Assembly: GCF_003595175.1 (NCBI RefSeq)
Contig: NZ_CP032419.1
Coordinates: forward strand, 4,340,001-4,404,000
Direction: 5' to 3'
From: Pseudomonas cavernae
GTDB taxonomy: Bacteria; Pseudomonadota; Gammaproteobacteria; Pseudomonadales; Pseudomonadaceae
Length of the DNA stretch: 64,000 bases
Shown here: positions 58,363 through 64,000 of the stretch, one piece after another
Layout: each line of letters starts with the position of its first letter
Numbering within the stretch: the first letter of the stretch is position 1
Notes under the pieces: generated by a model
What the model was told of the DNA's origin: nothing
Seen by the model: only the letters and a program-made list of their open reading frames with translations
The model's database searches: none
Translations under genes and position numbers: made by a program

Positions 58363-59628
58363 ATGAATTACGCCCAGCCCGCCAACGCCCTCGGCATCGA
58401 CTTCGGCACCTCCAACTCCACCGTCGGCTGGTGGCGACCGGAGGTCGAGCCCTTGATCGCGCTGGAGGACGGCAAGCTGACCCTGCCGTCGGTGGTGTTC
58501 TTCAACACCGAGGAACGCCGCCCGGTGTACGGCCGCCTGGCGCTGCAGGAATACCTGGAAGGCTACGAAGGCCGGCTGATGCGCTCGCTCAAGAGCCTGC
58601 TGGGCTCCAGCCTGCTGAAGAGCGAAACCACGGTGCTGGGCAGCGCGCTGCCGTTCAAGAGCCTGCTCGGTTTCTTCATCGGTGAACTGAAGCAACGCGC
58701 CGAGGCGGTCGCCGGCCGTTCGTTCGAGCAGGTGGTGCTCGGTCGTCCGGTGTTCTTCGTCGACGACGATCCGGAAGCCGACCGCGTGGCCCAGGACACC
58801 CTGGTCGAGGTGGCGAAGACACTCGGTTTCCAGGACGTCTCCTTCCAGTACGAGCCGATCGCCGCGGCCTTCGACTACGAGCGCGAGATCGCACGCGAGG
58901 AGCTGGTGCTGATCGTCGACATCGGCGGCGGCACCTCGGACTTCTCCCTGGTGCGCCTGGCGCCCGAGCGCCGCGAGCTGGCCGACCGCCAGAGCGACAT
59001 CCTCGCCACCGGCGGCGTGCACATCGGCGGCACCGACTTCGACAAGCAACTCAGCCTGCAGGGCGTGATGCCGCTGTTCGGCTATGGCAGCCGGATGAAG
59101 AGCGACGCCTTCATGCCGACCAGCTACCACCTCAACCTCGCCACCTGGCACTGCATCAACGCGGTGTACGCGCAGAAGACCCAGCTGGCGCTGAAGAACA
59201 TGCGCTACGACATAGTCGACAGCACCGGTATCGAGCGCCTGTTCAGCCTGATCGAACAGCGCGCCGGGCACTGGCTGGCGATGCAGGTGGAAGACAGCAA
59301 GATCGCGCTGACCGAGAGCGACAGCCGGCGCATCGATCTAGAGCGCATCGAGCCGGGGCTGAGCGCCGAGCTGAGCCGGGCGCTGTTCGAGGACGCCATC
59401 GGCCAATTGCTCGAGCGCATCCGCGGCGGCGTCAGCCAGTTGCTGAGCGATGCCGGGATCCAGGCCGAACGGGTCGACACGCTGTTCTTCACCGGCGGCT
59501 CCAGCGGCATCCCGGCCCTGCGCCAGAGCGTCGCGGCGATGCTGCCCAAGGCCCGGCTGGTCGAGGGCAACCTGTTCGGCAGCATCGGCAGCGGCCTGGC
59601 GATCGAGGCGAAGAAACGCTACGGCTGA
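58363..59628 (+). CDS. yegD: Hsp70-like protein YegD
   Basis: 421 residues: an actin-like ATPase with phosphate-1 LGIDFGTSNSTVGWW, phosphate-2 VLIVDIGGGTSDFSL and adenosine motif FFTGGSSGIPAL. The length stops after the nucleotide-binding domain, so the usual substrate-binding domain is missing, as in other YegD proteins. Chaperone function and partners are not established. Divergent from cbpA–cbpM across a 228-bp shared promoter region. Confidence 0.92.
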   Translation: MNYAQPANALGIDFGTSNSTVGWWRPEVEPLIALEDGKLTLPSVVFFNTEERRPVYGRLALQEYLEGYEGRLMRSLKSLLGSSLLKSETTVLGSALPFKSLLGFFIGELKQRAEAVAGRSFEQVVLGRPVFFVDDDPEADRVAQDTLVEVAKTLGFQDVSFQYEPIAAAFDYEREIAREELVLIVDIGGGTSDFSLVRLAPERRELADRQSDILATGGVHIGGTDFDKQLSLQGVMPLFGYGSRMKSDAFMPTSYHLNLATWHCINAVYAQKTQLALKNMRYDIVDSTGIERLFSLIEQRAGHWLAMQVEDSKIALTESDSRRIDLERIEPGLSAELSRALFEDAIGQLLERIRGGVSQLLSDAGIQAERVDTLFFTGGSSGIPALRQSVAAMLPKARLVEGNLFGSIGSGLAIEAKKRYG

Positions 59629-59633
59629 AAATC

Positions 59634-59702
59634 GTAGGATGGGTTAGGCGCCTGGCGCGGTGGCAGCGTCGGGTGCTCGCCCGGCTGCGCCGTAACCCAT
59701 CT
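59634..59702. repeat. REP-like element downstream of yegD
   Basis: GTAGGATGGGTTAGGCGCC at 59634 folding onto GGCTGCGCCGTAACCCATC. Similar to the GGTTAGCC/GTAACCC flavour at 30783–30884. Confidence 0.7.
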
Positions 59703-59776
59703 TGGCCACCCGCAGCCGGCTCGCGGCGCTGGGTATCGCTACGCTCACCCCCTCCTCCGACGAGGCCCGCGCGACC

Positions 59777-60043
59777 TCAGCGCAACTGGCTGTCCTTGCT
59801 GCCACGGCGGTTGTAGCCGCTGACCGCCTTCTGCTCCTTGTCGTGCTCGCTCTGACAGCTCACGCACAGATGCACACCGGGTACCGCCTGGCGCCGCGCC
59901 TCGGGGATCGGCGCGCCGCACTCTTCGCAATGGGTCAAACTCTCGCCGCGCGGCAACTGGCTGCGCGCGCGGGCGATGGCGTCCTCGATGCTGTTGTCGA
60001 TCTGTTCCTGCACGTTGTCATCGCTGGTCCAGCCACCGGCCAT
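59777..60043 (-). CDS. DksA/TraR-type zinc finger protein (YbiI-like)
   Basis: 88 residues from ATG 60043, preceded by GGAGGT; the same length as E. coli YbiI. MAGGWTSDDNVQEQIDNSIE, then a four-cysteine zinc finger CEECGAPIPEARRQAVPGVH / LCVSC and the invariant tail GYNRRGSKDSQLR. It lacks the long coiled coil of DksA, so a secondary-channel role on RNA polymerase is doubtful. A longer frame to 60067 has no ribosome site. Confidence 0.92.
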   Translation of the reverse strand: MAGGWTSDDNVQEQIDNSIEDAIARARSQLPRGESLTHCEECGAPIPEARRQAVPGVHLCVSCQSEHDKEQKAVSGYNRRGSKDSQLR

Positions 60044-60119
60044 GCCGACCTCCACAAAACTGGTCATTTGTTGAACAGATATGCGCGCGCTGGCGAGCGT
60101 TTACAAGGGCGCCCGTCGC

Positions 60120-60986
60120 CTACTCGCGCACGTCCATGAACTCGCGCGCCCAGGCCTGATAGTCCTCGGGCTGGGTGTACTTGTGCGCCAGCTCGGAGGC
60201 GCTGAGACCGATGCTGCCGGCCAGCTGGCGCTGCTCGCGCAGACAGTCGTAGGTCGCCTTGATCGCCGCGAAGTAGGCGGCATGACCGTTGACCACGATG
60301 CGCACGCCGAGGTCGGCGAGGCGCTGGTTGTCGCGCAGCTCGGGGTTGCCATAGGTGACCAGCATCAACGGCACGCTGAGGTGTTCGGCGATCTGCTCCA
60401 GATGGGTGAAGTCGCGCACGCCGACCAGGCAGATGCCGTCGGCGCCGGCCTCCTGATAGGCCACCGCGCGTTCGATCACCTGTTCGGTGGACTGCACGCC
60501 GGCATGGCTGCGGGCGATGATCACCAGCTCGGGATCGACCCGCGCCTCCAGCGCCGCGCGGATCTTGCCGACGCCTTCGGCGAGCGGAATCAGGTCGGTG
60601 GACTTGCGGCCGAACTGCGCCGGCAGCAGGGTGTCCTCGATGGTCAGGGCGGCGATGCCGGCGCGCTCCAACTCGACCACCGTGCGCATCACGTTGAGCG
60701 CGTTGCCGTAGCCGTGGTCGGCATCGGCGATCACCGGCAGACGGGCGACGCGACCGATGCGGGTGGCCTGCTCGGCGAACTCGCTCAAGCTGATCAGGGC
60801 GAAGTCCGGCGCGGCCAGCACCTGCAGCGAGGCCACTGAGCCGCCGAGGATGCCGACCTCGAAGCCGAGGTCGGCGGCGATGCGCGCGGACATCGGATCG
60901 AACACCGAGGCGGTGTGGTAGCAGGCGGGGAATTTCAGCAGGGTGCGAAAGGCACGGCGCAATTCCTGCGGGGAGACTCTGTACAT
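60120..60986 (-). CDS. Oxaloacetate decarboxylase (ICL/PEP mutase superfamily)
   Basis: 288 residues from ATG 60986. A TIM barrel with [40 protein letters not shown] (Mg-binding Asp) and [13 protein letters not shown]. It closely resembles P. aeruginosa PA4872, which as I recall was shown to decarboxylate oxaloacetate to pyruvate and CO2. Monocistronic; the next gene is divergent. Confidence 0.9.
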   Translation of the reverse strand: MYRVSPQELRRAFRTLLKFPACYHTASVFDPMSARIAADLGFEVGILGGSVASLQVLAAPDFALISLSEFAEQATRIGRVARLPVIADADHGYGNALNVMRTVVELERAGIAALTIEDTLLPAQFGRKSTDLIPLAEGVGKIRAALEARVDPELVIIARSHAGVQSTEQVIERAVAYQEAGADGICLVGVRDFTHLEQIAEHLSVPLMLVTYGNPELRDNQRLADLGVRIVVNGHAAYFAAIKATYDCLREQRQLAGSIGLSASELAHKYTQPEDYQAWAREFMDVRE

Positions 60987-61237
60987 GGCGGGTTCCAGAA
61001 ACGACGGCAAAGGGGCTGGCCTGCCCAGGCTGCTGGCAGCCTGGGCCGTTAATCAGATGCTGGTGGTGCGACCAGGGACACTAACACGCTGGGGTTTCAA
61101 CTGGCTTTCAGGGCCATTGTCCACAAAAAACACGCCGCCAGTATACACTCTACTAAACACGCGCCACCCGCGCGACCAGCCTTGCCGCCCACAGCACATC
61201 CGCCGAGAATCGCCGCTCCCCAAACGAGCCCCCTCCT

Positions 61238-61669
61238 GTGCTGGCATTGTCATCGCTGTTTCTCTGCGCCTTCGGCGCCGCCACCCTGCTGCCGCTGCAA
61301 TCGGAAGCGCTGCTGGTGGCGCTGCTGCTCGACGACCGGCAAGCGCCCTGGGCGCTGATCGCGGTGGCGACGCTGGGCAACGTGCTCGGCTCGCTGGTGA
61401 ACTGGCTGCTCGGCCGCTCGCTCGAACGCTTCCGCGCGCGCCGCTGGTTCCCGCTGAACGCCGAGCAGTTGCAGCGGGCGCAACGCCATTACCGGCGTTT
61501 CGGTTGCTGGTCGTTGCTGCTGAGCTGGCTGCCGATTGTCGGCGACCCGCTGACCCTGGTGGCGGGGGTGATGCGCGAACCGCTGTGGCGTTTTCTGCTG
61601 CTGGTCGGCCTGGCCAAGGGCGCCCGCTATCTGCTGCTGGCCGGCCTGACGCTGGGCTGGGCGGGCTGA
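61238..61669 (+). CDS. YqaA-family (SNARE/DedA-like) membrane protein
   Basis: 143 residues from GTG 61238. A first helix SSLFLCAFGAATLLPLQSEA, then GNVLGSLVNWLLGRSLERF with the conserved GN..G.....N..GR pattern of YqaA, RHYRRFGCWSLLLSWLPIVG and a final helix. Small DedA-superfamily membrane protein of uncertain role. The ribosome site is poor, so the exact start is less sure. A terminator follows 14 bases after the stop. Confidence 0.85.
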   Translation: MLALSSLFLCAFGAATLLPLQSEALLVALLLDDRQAPWALIAVATLGNVLGSLVNWLLGRSLERFRARRWFPLNAEQLQRAQRHYRRFGCWSLLLSWLPIVGDPLTLVAGVMREPLWRFLLLVGLAKGARYLLLAGLTLGWAG

Positions 61670-61681
61670 CTGGCGGGCAAG

Positions 61682-61710
61682 AAAAAACCGGCACGCGGGC
61701 CGGTTTTCTT
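61682..61710. terminator. Intrinsic terminator after yqaA
   Basis: Stem AAAACCGGC / GCCGGTTTT with loop ACGCGG, A-run on the left, TTTTCTT on the right. Usable from both directions; it would also stop readthrough from the tRNA on the minus strand. Confidence 0.88.
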
Positions 61711-61750
61711 GGGTTTCCGCCGGCTGCTTGGGCAGGGCGAAACGGGATGT

Positions 61751-61826
61751 TGGTGCCGGATATAGGAATCGAACCTACGACCTTCGCGTTACGAGTGCGC
61801 TGCTCTACCTGCTGAGCTAATCCGGC
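61751..61826 (-). tRNA. tRNA-Thr (anticodon CGU)
   Basis: 76 nt with encoded CCA (61753–61751). The acceptor stem GCCGGAT / ATCCGGC pairs fully, the D arm is GCTC…GAGC, the anticodon loop CTCGTAA contains CGT, and the T arm is GTAGG TTCGATT CCTAT. It reads ACG. Positions 31 (A) and 39 (C) do not pair in the usual register; E. coli thrW, as I recall it, has A–U there. Confidence 0.93.
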
Positions 61827-61897
61827 GCGGGGTTGCTGGGCTGCAAATCTACACAAAGCCGAGCCGAAATGGCACTCCCCCGCACGCGGATATGCGT

Positions 61898-62116
61898 TCA
61901 GTCCTCTTCCTCGATCGTCGCCACGTCATCGGCGCGCACGCGCACCGGGTTGCCGGCGAGGTCTTCAAACTCGTAATAGCCGCTCAGGCTCGCGGGCTTG
62001 TCGCGGGTGATGTACTGGGTGCCGTTGTGCAGGGTCACCACGGTTTGCGTGGCGCAGCCGGCGAGCAGTGCGGCGCCCAGCAGGGTGGCGATGCCGAGGC
62101 TGTGACGAAGTTTCAT
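61898..62116 (-). CDS. YgdI/YgdR-family small lipoprotein
   Basis: 72 residues. Signal peptide with lipobox LLAGC (Cys21). The mature part TVVTLHNGTQYITRDKPASL…YYEFEDLAGNPVRVRADDVA is the DUF903 (YgdI/YgdR) fold. Probably outer-membrane anchored; function unknown. GGAGG lies before the ATG. The next gene on the same strand is 12 bases upstream, so the two are likely an operon. Confidence 0.92.
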   Translation of the reverse strand: MKLRHSLGIATLLGAALLAGCATQTVVTLHNGTQYITRDKPASLSGYYEFEDLAGNPVRVRADDVATIEEED

Positions 62117-62128
62117 GCCGACGACCTC

Positions 62129-62287
62129 CTAGCGCTTGGCGATGATGTACACCGCGTGAACGATTCCGGGGATGTAACCGAGCAGGGTCAGCAGGATGTT
62201 CAGCCAGAAGGCGCCGGCGAAGCCAACCTGGAGGAACACCCCGAGCGGGGGCAGGAGAATGGCGATGAGGATGCGGACCAGGTCCAT
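62129..62287 (-). CDS. Pmp3/YqaE-family small membrane protein
   Basis: 52 residues from ATG 62287, which has AAGGAG 8 bases upstream; a frame to 62341 lacks a site. Two membrane helices with the family signature ILLPPLGVFLQVGFAGAFWL and NILLTLLGYIPGIVHAVYII. Members respond to salt or osmotic stress and influence membrane potential in yeast and plants; the bacterial role is inferred. Co-transcribed with the downstream lipoprotein. Confidence 0.94.
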   Translation of the reverse strand: MDLVRILIAILLPPLGVFLQVGFAGAFWLNILLTLLGYIPGIVHAVYIIAKR

Positions 62288-62478
62288 GCGAAAACTCCTT
62301 GATAAAGGCCTACGCTCAGTCGACCCCAGGGCCGCCGCCAAGGTTCATTGGCGGCGTAACGCCAGGCTTACGCTTTCCGTATTGACCGGCCGGCGAAAAA
62401 AGCTGAACGACCAGACAACTCCCGACGCCGGCGACTAGAATCAGCGGCCCACCGTCAGCCGCTCTAACAAGGACCTCC

Positions 62479-63363
62479 ATGGCCACCGCCAACCTGCGTC
62501 GCGGGTATCTTCTCGGCCTCATCGCTTACGCCATCTGGGGCTTGTTCCCGCTCTATTTCAAGGCCATTCAGCAGGTGCCGGCGCTGGAGATCATCGTCCA
62601 CCGGGCGCTCTGGTCGGCGCTGTTCGGCGCCGCCTTGCTGCTGGTATGGAAGCACCCGGGCTGGTGGCGCGAACTGCGTGACAATCCCCGGCGCTTCGCC
62701 GTGCTGGCCGCCAGCGGCCTGCTGATCGCCAGCAACTGGCTGGTCTACGTGTGGGCGGTGAACAACGGGCGCATGCTCGAGGCCAGCCTCGGCTACTACA
62801 TCAATCCGCTGATCAACGTGCTGCTCGGCCTGCTGCTGCTCGGCGAACGGCTGCGCCGTCTGCAATGGCTGGCCGTCGGCCTCGCCGCCCTGGGCGTGGC
62901 GCAGCAGGTCTGGCAGGTCGGCAGCCTGCCCTGGGTGTCGCTGGTGCTGGCGCTAACCTTCGGCTTCTATGGCCTGATCCGCAAGCAGGCGCCGGTCGCC
63001 GCCTTGCCCGGCCTGGTGGTGGAAACCTGGCTGCTGCTGCCGCTGGCAGTCGGCTGGCTGCTGATGCATCCGGCGGCCATGAGCAGCCAGGCGAGTTTCT
63101 GGAGCAGTTCGCAAGCCTGGTGGCTGGTTGCCGCCGGACCGATCACCCTGGTGCCGCTGGTGTGTTTCAACGCCGCCGCCCGCCACCTGCCCTACACCAC
63201 CCTGGGCTTTCTCCAGTATCTGGCACCGACCCTGGTGCTGCTACAAGCGGTGTTCCTGTTCGGCGAGCACTTCGAGCCGAGCAAGCTGCTGGCCTTTATC
63301 TGCATCTGGCTCGGCCTGCTGGTGTACAGCATCGATGCCTGGCTGACCCTGCGGCGCAACTGA
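62479..63363 (+). CDS. rarD: RarD (EamA/DMT-family) transporter
   Basis: 294 residues with ten membrane segments. The RarD signature GYLLGLIAYAIWGLFPLYFK is followed by EIIVHRALWSALFG, NWLVYVWAVNNGRMLEASLG and YYINPLINVLLGLLLLGERL. Export or import substrate unknown; historically named for a chloramphenicol-sensitivity phenotype. AAGGA precedes the ATG. Monocistronic. Confidence 0.93.
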   Translation: MATANLRRGYLLGLIAYAIWGLFPLYFKAIQQVPALEIIVHRALWSALFGAALLLVWKHPGWWRELRDNPRRFAVLAASGLLIASNWLVYVWAVNNGRMLEASLGYYINPLINVLLGLLLLGERLRRLQWLAVGLAALGVAQQVWQVGSLPWVSLVLALTFGFYGLIRKQAPVAALPGLVVETWLLLPLAVGWLLMHPAAMSSQASFWSSSQAWWLVAAGPITLVPLVCFNAAARHLPYTTLGFLQYLAPTLVLLQAVFLFGEHFEPSKLLAFICIWLGLLVYSIDAWLTLRRN

Positions 63364-63379
63364 GCAAAAAACCCGCAAC

Positions 63380-63414
63380 TGGCGGCAGACCCCGGGCGGC
63401 CGGGCCTGCCGCCA
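63380..63414. other. GC-rich hairpin after rarD
   Basis: TGGCGGCAG / CTGCCGCCA with a 17-base G/C loop, 17 bases after the rarD stop. There is no T-run on the plus strand, so it is not a classical intrinsic terminator. Confidence 0.5.
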
Positions 63415-63475
63415 GGCATCCCATGCTTATCCCCACGACCATCCCCCCGACTTTGTGCACAAGCCTCTGTTATTG

Positions 63476-63574
63476 CTCAGTTTTCAGTCAGAAGCTGGAA
63501 ACCCGCGCGGCACTAACCGCGGCGCCCTGGTTCCTCAGCTTATCCACAGTTCTATCCACTGCATTAGTGGATAG
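63476..63574 (+). repeat. DnaA-box module, copy 1
   Basis: CTCAGTTTTCA at 63476, a perfect DnaA box TTATCCACA at 63540–63548, then CTATCCACT (63552–63560), which pairs with AGTGGATAG (63566–63574) as a 9-bp hairpin. A near-box TTATCCCCA lies upstream at 63427–63435. Spacing is identical to copy 2. Confidence 0.75.
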
Positions 63575-63765
63575 CCGCAAGCCAGGCGACGCCGACGCGA
63601 AATCACCGGCGCCAAATGGCGGTGTTATGCCAAACGCCAGCGCGCGCGCCATTGCATATTCGCCCCCGGACGACCAAAGCCCCAGCCAGCAAGGCCTACA
63701 ACCCGACCAACCGGGCGAATCCGGCCAAGCATGCCCAGCCGCCGAGCGCCGCCACGACCGGCCTG

Positions 63766-63865
63766 CTCAGTTTTCAATCAGCCGGGGGCAAGCCGCAGTA
63801 GCAGGCTCGCCAAGCCGAAGCTCCCCAGGTTATCCACAGCGCTATCCACGCAAAATCTGGATAAA
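63766..63865 (+). repeat. DnaA-box module, copy 2
   Basis: CTCAGTTTTCA at 63766, a perfect DnaA box TTATCCACA at 63830–63838, CTATCCACG at 63842–63850, and an inverted near-box (TTATCCAGA on the reverse strand, 63864–63856). All landmarks are exactly 290 bp from copy 1. Confidence 0.75.
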
Positions 63866-63978
63866 CCCGGCCAGGCCCGCGGCAACCGTTTTCTCGCCCG
63901 CCCATTGCACCCCGCCGGCTAAGGTCAAGCGGGCCGGCTTCCGCTACAATTCGCCCCTTTCCATTCCGGAGGCCCTCC

Positions 63979-64000
63979 ATGTCCGCCTTCTCTACCTTGC
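63979..64000 (+). CDS. Start of a gene cut by the window end, probably ATP-dependent RNA helicase DbpA
   Basis: ATG at 63979 with GGAGG 7 bases upstream; only MSAFSTL is visible. This N-terminus agrees with what I remember of Pseudomonas DbpA (MSAFSTLPL…), a DEAD-box helicase in 50S ribosome assembly. Seven residues are too few for certainty. Confidence 0.45.

Larger units (their letters stand above)
63364..63978. other. 615-bp noncoding region with DnaA boxes
   Basis: No gene is recognisable. It contains a strong GC hairpin (63380–63414), then two diverged modules 290 bp apart that share CTCAGTTTTCA and TTATCCACAG-NN-CTATCCAC. The last ~60 bp should be the promoter of the gene starting at 63979. 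Confidence 0.7.

Overview
The window reads as chromosomal DNA of a high-GC Pseudomonas. The evidence is gene content and order: speA–yciH–nudix–DUF2333–gcbA–ctpL–dsbD–aroQ–accB–accC–prmA–DUF3426–dusB–fis–purH–purD–retS–marC–urtABCDE–ureDABC follows, from memory, the order of the P. aeruginosa PAO1 PA4839–PA4868 region. RetS, CtpL and GcbA homologues and Pseudomonas-type GTAG-headed REP sequences agree. The species cannot be fixed from sequence reading alone.

Layout. 1–4139 (minus strand): a selenocysteine-containing, Tat-exported formate dehydrogenase operon (fdhA with an in-frame UGA and a SECIS hairpin, fdoH, first codons of fdoI). 4.5–13.8 kb: unrelated accessory genes (DUF1835 protein, YdcZ-type transporter, carboxylesterase, chemoreceptor), then pbpC and a GNAT acetyltransferase. 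13.8–19.8 kb: a small membrane protein, a DUF559 nuclease-like gene lying between two inverted copies of a repeat element, and the giant alpha-2-macroglobulin lipoprotein gene yfhM. 20.3–37.6 kb: MATE efflux, DUF2214, arginine decarboxylase, translation factor SUI1, Nudix, DUF2333, diguanylate cyclase, chemoreceptor, DsbD, AroQ, acetyl-CoA carboxylase accBC, PrmA and a zinc-ribbon/DUF3426 protein. 37.7–45.9 kb: dusB–fis, purH, purD, retS, marC. 46–56 kb: urea uptake (urtABCDE) plus urease (ureD, ureA, ureB, ureC), with sigma-54-type promoters before urtA and ureD. 56–64 kb: a RAYT transposase with flanking REPs, cbpM–cbpA divergent from an Hsp70-like yegD, a DksA-like zinc finger gene, an oxaloacetate decarboxylase, yqaA, tRNA-Thr(CGU), two small envelope proteins, rarD, and a 615-bp noncoding stretch with DnaA boxes before a gene start at the right edge.

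How the parts work together: the urt/ure block is a nitrogen-scavenging unit (import urea, hydrolyse it to ammonia and CO2). accBC, aroQ, purH/purD, dusB–fis and prmA are housekeeping. retS, gcbA and ctpL are lifestyle regulators and sensors.

The most unusual layer is intergenic. I see four repeat systems: (1) GTAG-headed REPs in several hairpin flavours, with a RAYT in the same window; (2) a composite CCCTCTCCC/GGGAGAGGG element, two inverted copies of which bracket the DUF559 gene like a composite transposon; (3) a ~144-bp palindromic element in two copies with compensatory stem changes; (4) a diverged tandem duplication with a 290-bp period carrying DnaA boxes. The urt/ure cluster is heavily invaded by (1) and (2), while the dsbD–aroQ–accBC–prmA–dusB–fis–purH stretch has almost none.
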